From CAUYUA01 sp963575675 (GTDB lineage: Bacteria > Pseudomonadota > Alphaproteobacteria > Azospirillales > Azospirillaceae), in the NCBI GenBank assembly GCA_963575675.1, contig CAUYUA010000228.1, positions 1 to 64,000 of the forward strand: DNA of 64,000 bases. The letters run 5' to 3'. The notes under the pieces were generated by a model, which saw only the letters and a program-made list of their open reading frames with translations, searched no databases and was not told the DNA's origin. Of the stretch, positions 8,764-17,301 are shown piece after piece. Both the position numbers and the translations under genes were made by a program. Within the stretch, counting starts at the first letter, position 1; the number at the start of each line of letters is the position of its first letter.

Positions 8764-11700
8764 CTATCCAACAGCGCGTAAATTTTCCGCAGATCGTAGA
8801 TCAACAGAAACTAATTGACTAACGCCCTGCTCAAGCATAGTAACGCCATAAAGGCGATCCAAACTCGCCATAGTCAACCGATGGTGGGTGATAACAAGAA
8901 ATCGTGTGGAAGTTGGACGCGCCATTTCTTGAAGCATTTCGCACAACCGACCAACATTGGCCTCATCGAGAGCGGCGTCAACTTCGTCAAGGACGCAAAT
9001 CGGCGCCGGGTTTGTTAGAAATACTCCAAACAACAAGGATAACGCCGTCAGCGCTTGCTCGCCGCCGGACAGCAACGTCAAGTTCTGCAACCGTTTCCCC
9101 GGTGGACTAGCGTAAATATCCAAACCGGATTCAAGAGGGTCTTCCGCGTTGGTCAACTCTAATTTGGCGTGTCCACCACCGAATAGGCGCGTAAACAAAT
9201 TCTGAAAATGATTATTGACCAGTTGAAACGAAGCAAGCAATCGTTCGCGAGCTTCACGATTTAAGTTGGCGATCGCTTGGCGCAAACGACCGATTGCGGC
9301 AATTAAATCGTTCCGTTCGTTTTGTAGGCTGATGATTTGTTGTTCGAGTTCTTGCGCTTCCATTTCTGCGCGCAAATTGACGGGCCCCATGTTTTCGCGT
9401 TCGCGGGTTAGTCTCTCTAAGCGGCTTTCGATGGACGATGGTTCGGGAAACTCATCCCCTGGTTGGAGACCAGAAATTCCGAAGACCTCTTGAGGTTCAC
9501 AACTAAGTCGCTCGGTGATGCGTTCCCGCAACATTGCGCCGTTTTGCATTGCCGTGGAGACGGCGGCTTCGGCGCGCGCGCGCGCTTCACGCGCGTCTGA
9601 AAGTTCAGTTTCGATGCGTTTGAGATTGCGTTCCGTGCTTGCAAGACGAGTCTCCGCCTCGGCCAGCGCATCGGCCGCTCGCTTGCGCACCCGTTCAGCG
9701 TCGGAAACTCGATCCATCAACAAGCTGCGTTCGGCGTGTATCTCCATCGGTCGATTTGACAAACGATCAAGTTCGGCCTGAGCCGCAGCGGCGCGCTCTT
9801 CCAGTTCTGCGACTCGTCCACCGGCGCCTCCCTGGCGCTTGCGCCACGAATCCTCTTCCGCAGCAATAGCGGTCAAACGCTGACGACGTCCTTGGGCTTC
9901 GCGTCGCAGACGATCAACGCGCGATCGTTTTTCCGCCAGAATCGTTCGTTTTTCCGCCAAGCTTGCGCGCTCTTCCGCAAGACGTTGACGACCGACCGCA
10001 ACCTCCGGCAATGATTCCAATGCGCTCTGCAATTCGCGTTGTTGCAGTTCAACGTCGCGGCGATCGCTTTCCAAACGCTCGACGGTTTCATTGAGCGACG
10101 CCAATCGTGATTCGGCGGCGGCGGCGGCTTGAGCCAATTTTGCGAGACGCTCGCGCGTTTGCGTGACTTGAGTGAAGGCGGCGCGAATCGCCTCCCGCGC
10201 TTGGCGTTCGCGTTGAGAGGCGTCGGAAGCGTTGCTGCGAGCCTGTTCATAACGATCACGAGCCAAATCGGCGGCGTCTTCGGCCATCTCCAATTCGGCG
10301 CGCAGATCGGCCAAACGATTGCGTTGTTTCAGGCGGATCGCCGCTGGAGTCGGGGCTCCGGCGGCGACGGTCAATCCGTCCCAACGCCATGCGCCGCCCT
10401 CGCGGCTGACCAGAGATTGACCCGGTTGAAGCGTTCCCGCCAAAGCTCGTCCTTGAGCTTGGTTGGCGACGACGCCGACATGCGCCAAACCGCGCGCAAT
10501 CGCAGGAGGTCCCTTGACGCGCGTCGCCAGCGGATCGGCGCCTGCGGGAAGCGAAATTATGTCGGCAAACGGAGGAAGAGTGCGCCAATGAACCGGAGCG
10601 GCTTCGTTGAGAGGCGCGATCAGATCTTCGCCGAACGCCGCCGCCAGAGCGCCTTCATATCCAGGCGTCACCGTTACGGCATCGATCATCGGCGGAAATA
10701 AATTGGGCGCGCCGACCGAAAGCAGTTCCGCCAGCGCGGATTCCTCGGCTTTGAGCTTTGCGCGTGCGGCGTCGGCCGACAACATGGCCTCGCGCGCCCG
10801 AGTCTGAGCGGTTTCGCTTTCGGCTTTAAGCCTCTCGGCCTGCTCAGCGGCAAGACGAGCTGATTCTTGACGATCTTCGGCTGCATCGACTTCGGCTTCC
10901 GCCATCATCAAGTCGGGACGTTCGCGACTTTCACGTTCCAGAGACTCGCGTTGTTGGCGGTGCTCCGCCAAGCGGCGATCCAGAGTCGCCAAACGTCCGT
11001 CGAAATCGCTGATTTGGCGAACAAGCGTCGAACGTCTTGCTTCGTCGGCGGCGACTTTTTCGGTTAAACGCCCGACCTCTCGGTCAAGCGCGTCCACTGA
11101 ATCTTGTGTGGCGACCATGGAATCCATGGCTTCTTCTTCAATGGCCTCTTCTTCCTCCAAAGCCGTCAGAAGATGTTCCCGTTCGGCGTTCAGCCGATCC
11201 AGAGCGCCTCCAGCGTCGTCGGCCAGCGCTTTTTCACGACCGAGGTCGCCGTGAATTTGCAACAATCGACGTCGATGGGCCTCTTGAGCCTCTGAAACGC
11301 GACGTTCTTCGCTCTCCAAGGCTTCACGCGCCAAAACCAGTCGTTGCAATGCGGCGGCGGCCGTTACTTCGTCCTGACGAAGTTTGGGCAAAAGCGCAGC
11401 GTCTTCCGTGCGGCGCGTGGAACCGCCGGCGACGTCGGCCATTAGGCGGCGAACGCGCTCTTCGGCTTGAGAAAAACCGGCGTGAGCGGTTTCAAGAGCG
11501 GACTCCGTCTGTCGCCAACGCAAGTGCCACAACAACGCCTCGGAACGTCGGATAAGATCAGAGAGATTGCGGTAGCGGGTCGCTTGCCGCGCTTGCTTCT
11601 TCAGCCCCAGAAGCTGCGTCTCCATGGCCCCGATCACGTCTTCAAGACGAGTGAGGTTGGTTTCCGCTCCACGCAGACGGAGTTCGGCTTCGTGGCGACG

Positions 11701-12225
11701 TGAGTGCAGGCCGGTGATTCCCGCCGCTTCTTCCAAGAGTTGACGACGCTCTTGCGGTTTGGCGTTAATCAGAGCGCCGACTTTGCCTTGGCTGACCAGA
11801 GAGGGCGATCCTGAGCCGCTGGCGTTGTCGGCGAACATGAGCTGCACGTCGCGTGCGCGCACAGGCCTTCCATTGATGCGGTAATCAGAGCCGGAGCCGC
11901 GTTCGATGCGACGCATCACTTCCAGCTCAACATTGTCGTTGAAAGCGGCGGGGGCCGTGTGGCTGTGATTGTCGAGAACCAATATGACTTCGGCCAAATT
12001 GCGCGGAGGGCGTCGCGCTGTGCCGCCGAAAATGACGTCATCCATTTCGTCGCCGCGCATTTTGCGCGCAGAGGTCTCGCCCATAACCCAGCGCAGAGCT
12101 TCGACCAAATTGGACTTGCCGCACCCATTCGGGCCAACGATCCCTGTGAGCCCCGGCTCAATCATAAGTTCGGTTTGGTCGACAAATGATTTGAACCCGA
12201 CAAGGCGGAGCTTAAGAAAATCCAC
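8764..12225 (-). CDS. smc: Chromosome segregation protein SMC
   Basis: SMC ATPase of 1153 aa, the usual length, which with ScpA/ScpB organises and helps segregate the chromosome. The N-terminal head has Walker A GPNGCGKSN near residue 35 and is followed by long heptad-rich coiled coil. A non-coiled hinge lies around residues 515-650, then a second coiled coil. The C-terminal head carries the signature LLSGGEQALTALSLL and Walker B ICVLDEVDAALDEAN. The start is GTG 12225, chosen because the family N-terminus (MDFLKLRLVGFKSF) begins exactly there; the ribosome site is weak. It lies about 100 bp downstream of a dsbA-like gene on the same strand, a pairing known from other alphaproteobacteria. All core motifs are intact. 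Confidence 0.97.
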   Translation of the reverse strand: MDFLKLRLVGFKSFVDQTELMIEPGLTGIVGPNGCGKSNLVEALRWVMGETSARKMRGDEMDDVIFGGTARRPPRNLAEVILVLDNHSHTAPAAFNDNVELEVMRRIERGSGSDYRINGRPVRARDVQLMFADNASGSGSPSLVSQGKVGALINAKPQERRQLLEEAAGITGLHSRRHEAELRLRGAETNLTRLEDVIGAMETQLLGLKKQARQATRYRNLSDLIRRSEALLWHLRWRQTESALETAHAGFSQAEERVRRLMADVAGGSTRRTEDAALLPKLRQDEVTAAAALQRLVLAREALESEERRVSEAQEAHRRRLLQIHGDLGREKALADDAGGALDRLNAEREHLLTALEEEEAIEEEAMDSMVATQDSVDALDREVGRLTEKVAADEARRSTLVRQISDFDGRLATLDRRLAEHRQQRESLERESRERPDLMMAEAEVDAAEDRQESARLAAEQAERLKAESETAQTRAREAMLSADAARAKLKAEESALAELLSVGAPNLFPPMIDAVTVTPGYEGALAAAFGEDLIAPLNEAAPVHWRTLPPFADIISLPAGADPLATRVKGPPAIARGLAHVGVVANQAQGRALAGTLQPGQSLVSREGGAWRWDGLTVAAGAPTPAAIRLKQRNRLADLRAELEMAEDAADLARDRYEQARSNASDASQRERQAREAIRAAFTQVTQTRERLAKLAQAAAAAESRLASLNETVERLESDRRDVELQQRELQSALESLPEVAVGRQRLAEERASLAEKRTILAEKRSRVDRLRREAQGRRQRLTAIAAEEDSWRKRQGGAGGRVAELEERAAAAQAELDRLSNRPMEIHAERSLLMDRVSDAERVRKRAADALAEAETRLASTERNLKRIETELSDAREARARAEAAVSTAMQNGAMLRERITERLSCEPQEVFGISGLQPGDEFPEPSSIESRLERLTRERENMGPVNLRAEMEAQELEQQIISLQNERNDLIAAIGRLRQAIANLNREARERLLASFQLVNNHFQNLFTRLFGGGHAKLELTNAEDPLESGLDIYASPPGKRLQNLTLLSGGEQALTALSLLFGVFLTNPAPICVLDEVDAALDEANVGRLCEMLQEMARPTSTRFLVITHHRLTMASLDRLYGVTMLEQGVSQLVSVDLRSAENLRAVG

Positions 12226-12328
12226 CTAGTCCCCCGTTGCGAGCGAGTGTTGCGGCATAACAAAATTTGTCGAACGCCGTTGTAAACATAAAAACATTTT
12301 CCGCACAGGCGCTTGATCAGAAAACGAG

Positions 12329-12961
12329 TCAGCGCGGCAGAAGACCGTCGATGACTTTGGTGAAATCCTCAACCGGATACGCGCCTTCGATTCTTTTTGC
12401 TCCATCGTTGAAGATGAAAGTCGGCGTCGACTTGACTTGATGTTTTTGAGCGGCTTCCATCCGGTTTTTTAAAATGGCGGTCTGTAAGTCTTTGTCCGCC
12501 ATGCAGGCGTCGAACTCTTCTTGGCTCAAACCAGCCATGCGCCCGTAAATCGCCAACGCTTTCATCGGATCAGAGGTGTGCGCCCACTGCGCTTGATTGC
12601 GAAACAGCATGTCGGTGACAGGAAAAAAGCGCATCGGATTCAGACAACGAGTCATTTTGCTTGCGGCTAAAGCAATCTGATCCAAGGGAAAGTCGCTGAA
12701 CACTAGGCGAACTTTGCCCGTATCGATGTATTGTTCCTTCAGCTTGGCGAGCGTGTCGGTATGAAAAGTCGCGCAATGCGGGCAGGTGAGGGAAGAGAAC
12801 TCAAGAATTGTCACAGGAGCGTTGGTTGCGCCCATTGCGCGTTCGCCGGCGCGAACGGCGGCGGTCTGAGCCGCAGAGTCCGGTTCTGCTGCGAACGCGG
12901 GCGAAACGACGCACGCCAGGCTGATGAGAAATAGGGCCAAGAAGAGCGTTAAACGAGACAT
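12329..12961 (-). CDS. DsbA-family periplasmic thiol oxidoreductase
   Basis: A 210-aa secreted thioredoxin-fold protein. Residues 1-24 form a signal peptide ending AFA. The active site CPHC follows at about residue 60 and the cis-proline loop STPTF near residue 180, with a helical insert between, as in the DsbA/DsbG/BDBD family. It probably introduces or shuffles disulfides in exported proteins; substrate and redox partner cannot be told from sequence. AGGAG precedes ATG 12961 at good spacing. smc follows on the same strand about 100 bp downstream, so the two may share a transcript. Confidence 0.88.
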   Translation of the reverse strand: MSRLTLFLALFLISLACVVSPAFAAEPDSAAQTAAVRAGERAMGATNAPVTILEFSSLTCPHCATFHTDTLAKLKEQYIDTGKVRLVFSDFPLDQIALAASKMTRCLNPMRFFPVTDMLFRNQAQWAHTSDPMKALAIYGRMAGLSQEEFDACMADKDLQTAILKNRMEAAQKHQVKSTPTFIFNDGAKRIEGAYPVEDFTKVIDGLLPR

Positions 12962-13044
12962 ATGTATCTCCTGCGCGTTCGATTATGCGCTCCATCGCGA
13001 ATCGACGACGGTTAAGCTTTTAAAAGAGTTGAACTCTTGGGGAG

Positions 13045-13545
13045 TCAGAGTCTTACCAATGTGACGTTTAACCTATGTGTATTAACCGGCCACCAGTTGA
13101 CGTCAAGAATTTGTTCTATGGTAAAAAGATTTTCACTGGGCAATTGAAGGCGAGGGCCGTTGGAATCCGTTGTTTCCAGGTTGACCATCGCCATTCGCCG
13201 CGCGTCGCGGTAGGCCCGCACGATATCGACCTCGTGACGCAAACTGGGACTGGCGCTGAAATCATCATTCACAAGAAAACGATTTGCGACGACGACTTCT
13301 TCCCAAGCATCTCGCGTTATGATACAGGAAGAAAATTGGAGTTTCAGTAAATTTTCCGTAATCCGCACGATTGCCCATTGGACGGCGCGTTTTCGTTTTC
13401 GTCCCAGTCCTTCGATTTCTCGGGCAACATTAAGGTAATCTATTCCTTTCGCTTCTTGCTGATTGTTTCCGGCTTGGGTCAGGATTCGACTTTGTTCCTG
13501 CGTCCAAGCGAAGAAGTCCTTGTCATAAGAAATCAAGCCAAGCAT
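13045..13545 (-). CDS. DUF29 family protein
   Basis: A 166-aa protein recognised as DUF29 from the N-terminal YDKDFFAWTQEQ, the central AREIEGLGR motif followed by a basic helix with a hydrophobic KLQF segment, and the C-terminal FTIEQILD. DUF29 proteins are common in cyanobacteria and some alphaproteobacteria; their function is unknown. No signal peptide or membrane segment is present. GAGGAG lies just upstream of ATG 13545. It stands alone between dsbA and metF, separated from metF by a strong palindromic terminator, so it is probably transcribed by itself. Confidence 0.8.
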   Translation of the reverse strand: MLGLISYDKDFFAWTQEQSRILTQAGNNQQEAKGIDYLNVAREIEGLGRKRKRAVQWAIVRITENLLKLQFSSCIITRDAWEEVVVANRFLVNDDFSASPSLRHEVDIVRAYRDARRMAMVNLETTDSNGPRLQLPSENLFTIEQILDVNWWPVNTHRLNVTLVRL

Positions 13546-13705
13546 GACCGTCTCCTCATTGGACCAATCTTCTGTTGAACCAGGTTATTGAGTCCAGGTT
13601 GCTATTGAACCCTGGCTATTGAGCGTTGAGTTCGAGGAAACTGTCAAGTCGACGATTGACGGTTTTTAGAGCCTCTTCGAGAAATATACCCGCGTTCTCC
13701 AACTT

Positions 13706-13746
13706 ATTAAATGAGTCCGGAAATACAGTTTCCGGACTCATTTAAT
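13706..13746. terminator. Long perfect hairpin, terminator downstream of metF
   Basis: Perfect 18-bp arms (13706-13723 and 13729-13746) around a 5-nt loop TACAG. The GC-rich core GTCCGGAAA is flanked by AT-rich outer arms, so the T-tract is built into the stem and the element can act on both strands. It lies about 37 bp past the metF stop and upstream of the DUF29 gene. Confidence 0.75.
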
Positions 13747-13782
13747 TTGAACGTCAAGTCTGCGAATTTTTCGCCGGCAACA

Positions 13783-14736
13783 TCAAAGCGCTGTCGATGC
13801 GCGTGCGCCAAGCACATGACAAATCGCCACGGTCAACTCGGCGCGGTTGAGAGTGTAAAAATGGAATCGACGAATTCCGGCTTTCTTCAGAGCCGCGCAT
13901 TGTTGCACCGCCACAGCCGCCGCAATCAGTTGTCGCGTCTCCGGGTTCTGATCCAAACCGTCGAAGGCGTTCGCCAACCAAGACGGTATGGACGTTCCGC
14001 ATTTGCGCGCCAGCTCGACGGCTTTGGTGAAATTGATGATCGGCAGAATGCCGGGATCAATCGGCACGGTGATTCCGGCGGCGAGAGCGCGGTCAAGAAA
14101 GCGCAAGTATGCGTCGTTGTCGAAAAAGAACTGCGTAATGGCGTGAGTGGCGCCCGCATCGATCTTTCGTTTGAGATTATCGAGGTCAGCCGCAGGAGAG
14201 GAGGCTTCGGGGTGGGTTTCCGGATACGCGGCGACGGAGATTTCAAAGGGCGCGATGCGACGCAATCCTTCAACTAAGTCCGAGGCGTAGGCGTAACCGC
14301 CGGGATAAGGCTGATAGCCGTTTCCTCCCAAACCGCCGGACCCATCGGAATTCAACGGCGGATCTCCGCGCAACGCCACAATGCGTCGAATCCCGGCGTC
14401 CCAATAACTGCGGGCTATGGCGTCGATTTCCTCGCGCGTCGCGCTGACGCATGTTAAGTGCGCCGCAGCGGTCAATCCAGTTTCCTGCTGGATTCGCGTA
14501 ACAGTGGCGTGTGTGCGTTCGCGAGTGCTTCCACCTGCGCCATAAGTGACGGATACAAAGTTTGGCTTCAACGGCGTCAAGCGCGAAAGCGCTTGCCACA
14601 ATGTTTGGGCCATTTTCTCGGTGGCGGGCGGAAAAAATTCAAAGCTGACCGACACGTCCGATGAAAAAACGCTCGACGACGGATCGGCGTTGGGCGCCAA
14701 AACGGCGGAAACGGCGGAAAGCGGCGAGGGGCACAT
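13783..14736 (-). CDS. metF: Methylenetetrahydrofolate reductase
   Basis: FAD-dependent enzyme reducing 5,10-methylene-THF to 5-methyl-THF for methionine synthesis. Family marks include SFEFFPP near the N-terminus, FVSVTYGAGGSTRE, the RGDPP loop after IVALR, THAITQFFFDN and the PGILPI segment. With start ATG 14736 the protein has 317 aa, a little longer than the typical 290-300 because of an N-terminal stretch of about 35 residues before the barrel. GGAG lies about 10 nt upstream of this ATG. An upstream TTG at 14796 in the same frame would add 20 unsupported residues. It is divergent from the ABC-F gene at 15392. Confidence 0.95.
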   Translation of the reverse strand: MCPSPLSAVSAVLAPNADPSSSVFSSDVSVSFEFFPPATEKMAQTLWQALSRLTPLKPNFVSVTYGAGGSTRERTHATVTRIQQETGLTAAAHLTCVSATREEIDAIARSYWDAGIRRIVALRGDPPLNSDGSGGLGGNGYQPYPGGYAYASDLVEGLRRIAPFEISVAAYPETHPEASSPAADLDNLKRKIDAGATHAITQFFFDNDAYLRFLDRALAAGITVPIDPGILPIINFTKAVELARKCGTSIPSWLANAFDGLDQNPETRQLIAAAVAVQQCAALKKAGIRRFHFYTLNRAELTVAICHVLGARASTAL

Positions 14737-15391
14737 AATGAATGGCTCCGGAGAGGATGACGAATGACCGCTTTTATCATGGATTGCCGCAAACAACGCC
14801 AGACATTCCGTGTGACGTCAGTGTGTGTACACCCTGTTTGATCGAAAATTCGAAAAAATTTGGCGGCTTCACCGGATTAAAACGGTTTTCTCCTGTAGGA
14901 ACGTCATCGAACTCCCAATGAATTTCCAATCACGGTTTCCAAAGTCTTTCCGGCCTTTAGCACGATTGGGGCTGAGCCGTGATCTTTCTTTATCTCCACA
15001 TCTTTTTCAGAATTCAAAGTAAACTGAAGTATAATTAAAATTAAGATGTATATTTCCAAGTGAAAACCGAATGGAAGCAATGACTATGTTTTTCGTCTCT
15101 GGAGTCAAAAACTCTCCCTCTCCCTTATTCATCCTTGAACTCGTTTAATTTTACAAAAAACCATAAAAAAATATAGAAATCATGATTCGCGCCAGAACAA
15201 AAAGCGATGATGACGTTGCGAATCGGAAAAAGAGCCGTTTTTTTTACGATTCGATATGTTTTTCTTGCTGACATGAACATCGCTCTTGCCTATGTTTAAA
15301 CGTCGAAAGCGGCCTGGTTTGTCTCTCTTCGCTGCGTGGTTGCTTTTTCGACCCTGCTTTTTTCTCCCTCTTGAGATGTTTCTTTCCGAGA
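14737..15391. other. Divergent intergenic region metF / ABC-F
   Basis: About 650 bp, AT-rich, with no supported gene. It must contain promoters for metF (minus) and the ABC-F gene (plus). An inverted repeat CGAATCG (15219-15225) / CGATTCG (15247-15253) brackets A- and T-runs that could extend the stem, a possible terminator or attenuator upstream of the ABC-F gene. Confidence 0.5.
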
Positions 15392-17242
15392 ATGGCGCCT
15401 CCTCCTTTATTATCCTTGAGCGACGTCAGCGTCACTTTCGGCGGTCGTCCTCTCTTTGAAAAAGTCTCTTTCTCGCTTGGCCGAAGCGACAAGGTGTGTC
15501 TTGTCGGTCGCAATGGCAGTGGAAAATCAACGCTTCTGCGTTTGCTGGCCGGAGAATCGCCGCCGGATGCGGGACAGAGATTTCTACAACCGGGCGTGCG
15601 GATCGGCTTACTGTCTCAAGAGCCCGATACGACCGGATTCGAAACCATCTTTGATTTTGTTGTCTCCGGCCTGCCGCCGGATGAACAAGACGCCGCTCAC
15701 CGCGCCGAGGCCATTCTGGAACGCATGAAGCTCGCGCCTGAGCGTCCTTTAGCGCTTCTGTCTGGTGGGAAAGCGCGTCGCGCCGCGTTGGCGCGCTCTT
15801 TGGTGGCGGCGCCCGATATTCTGTTGCTTGACGAGCCGACCAACCACCTTGACCTTCCGACCATTGAGTGGTTGGAAACCGAGCTTCAAGCTTTTCGTGG
15901 CGGATTGTTGCTTATAAGTCACGATCGCGCTTTTCTGAGTCGCCTTTCCCGTCGCGTCCTCTGGTTGGATCGCGGACAAATTCGCGAATCAAATCGTCCT
16001 TTCTCCGAATTCGAAGCCTGGCAAGCTGAGGTGTTTGCCGCCGAAGAGCTGGCTCTTCAGAAGCTCAATCGAAAACTCAGTTCGGAAATGCTGTGGCTGC
16101 GCGAAGGAATCAGCGCGCGTCGCACTCGAAACATGGGGCGGGTTCGCGCTCTGAGCCAACTCCGCCGAGAGCGCGCCGAACGATATCAAAACAACACTCA
16201 AGCCGGCGCCCAAGTCAAAATGGTGATCGCCGAAAATGAAACCAGTGGACGTTTGGTTATTGAAGCGGATCGCATTACCAAAACTTTCGACACCGCTTCC
16301 GGACGGCGTGATCTGACTCGAAATTTCTCCACACGAATATTGCGCGGCGATTGCGTCGGAATTATTGGTCGAAACGGCGCCGGAAAAACCACTCTGGTGA
16401 AAATGTTGCTGGGGCAGGTTCCTCCGGATAGTGGATCGGTTCGCCTTGGCGTCAACATCAATATTGCCTACTTCGATCAACACCGTGTTAGCCTCAATCC
16501 AGAATCCACACTTCGTCAAACACTCTGTCCCTTGGGGGGCGACACTGTGCAGGTTGGCGAAGAAAAGCGACATGTCGCCTCGTATTTGCGGGATTTCCTT
16601 TTCGACGGAAACGCGCTTGAAACGCCGGTAAGACGGTTGTCCGGTGGAGAACGCAATCGTTTGCTGCTGGCCAAGCTGTTTTCTCAGCCTTCCAATCTTT
16701 TGGTCATGGACGAGCCCACAAACGACCTCGACATGGACACCTTGGATTTGTTGGAAGATGTTTTGAGCAACTATGACGGAACATTGATTCTGGTCAGCCA
16801 TGACCGTGATTTCCTAGATCGTCTTGCGACCTCGATCATCGCCGTTGAAGGTGATGGAACCGTCGCCGAATATGTCGGTGGGTACTCTGATTACTTGCGT
16901 CAGCGCCCTGTCGTTAATAAGGATGGGCCTGCGCCAAGCGGTCCTAAACCGGCGTCGCGTTCGGTTTCGGCGACTGTCAAAAAAACGGATGCATCTTCCG
17001 GAAAGCGTAAGCTCGGTTATCAACAACAAAGAGAACTGGAGCTATTGCCTCAGCGAATTGAGCAACTCTCCGCCGAAGTTAAATCCATGGAGGTCACAAT
17101 TGCTGATCCGTACCTCTTTCAAAAGAATCGTAAAGAGTTTGAGCGCGTGACTTCTTCTTTGGATCAAAAACGGTCTGAACTGGCGTTGATGGAAGAACGT
17201 TGGCTGGATTTGGAGTGTTTAAAAGAATCCTTGTCTGAATAA
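15392..17242 (+). CDS. uup: ABC-F ATPase, Uup type
   Basis: A 616-aa soluble protein with two ABC domains and no membrane segments. Domain 1 has Walker A GRNGSGKST, signature LLSGGKARR and Walker B ILLLDEPTNHLD. Domain 2 has GRNGAGKTT, RLSGGERNR and LLVMDEPTNDLD. A linker with two charged helices joins them, and a C-terminal coiled coil (last 90 or so residues) matches the Uup arrangement. ABC-F proteins act on the ribosome or, for Uup, are linked to transposon excision and ribosome quality control. ATG 15392 fits the family N-terminus; an in-frame TTG at 15371 is possible. It converges on thiC with a shared hairpin between them. Confidence 0.9.
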   Translation: MAPPPLLSLSDVSVTFGGRPLFEKVSFSLGRSDKVCLVGRNGSGKSTLLRLLAGESPPDAGQRFLQPGVRIGLLSQEPDTTGFETIFDFVVSGLPPDEQDAAHRAEAILERMKLAPERPLALLSGGKARRAALARSLVAAPDILLLDEPTNHLDLPTIEWLETELQAFRGGLLLISHDRAFLSRLSRRVLWLDRGQIRESNRPFSEFEAWQAEVFAAEELALQKLNRKLSSEMLWLREGISARRTRNMGRVRALSQLRRERAERYQNNTQAGAQVKMVIAENETSGRLVIEADRITKTFDTASGRRDLTRNFSTRILRGDCVGIIGRNGAGKTTLVKMLLGQVPPDSGSVRLGVNINIAYFDQHRVSLNPESTLRQTLCPLGGDTVQVGEEKRHVASYLRDFLFDGNALETPVRRLSGGERNRLLLAKLFSQPSNLLVMDEPTNDLDMDTLDLLEDVLSNYDGTLILVSHDRDFLDRLATSIIAVEGDGTVAEYVGGYSDYLRQRPVVNKDGPAPSGPKPASRSVSATVKKTDASSGKRKLGYQQQRELELLPQRIEQLSAEVKSMEVTIADPYLFQKNRKEFERVTSSLDQKRSELALMEERWLDLECLKESLSE

Positions 17243-17243
17243 A

Positions 17244-17288
17244 AATTAGAAGGGGGGTCAGGAACACAGTTCCTGGCCCCTTCTAATT
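17244..17288. terminator. Bidirectional terminator between ABC-F gene and thiC
   Basis: Inverted repeat with outer arms AATTAGAAGGGG (17244-17255 and 17277-17288) and inner arms CAGGAAC/GTTCCTG around loop ACA. A small asymmetric bulge separates the two stem parts. It starts immediately after the ABC-F stop and lies 14 bp from the thiC stop on the other strand, so it probably ends both transcripts. Confidence 0.85.
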
Positions 17289-17301
17289 CTTCTTCAATAA
17301 A

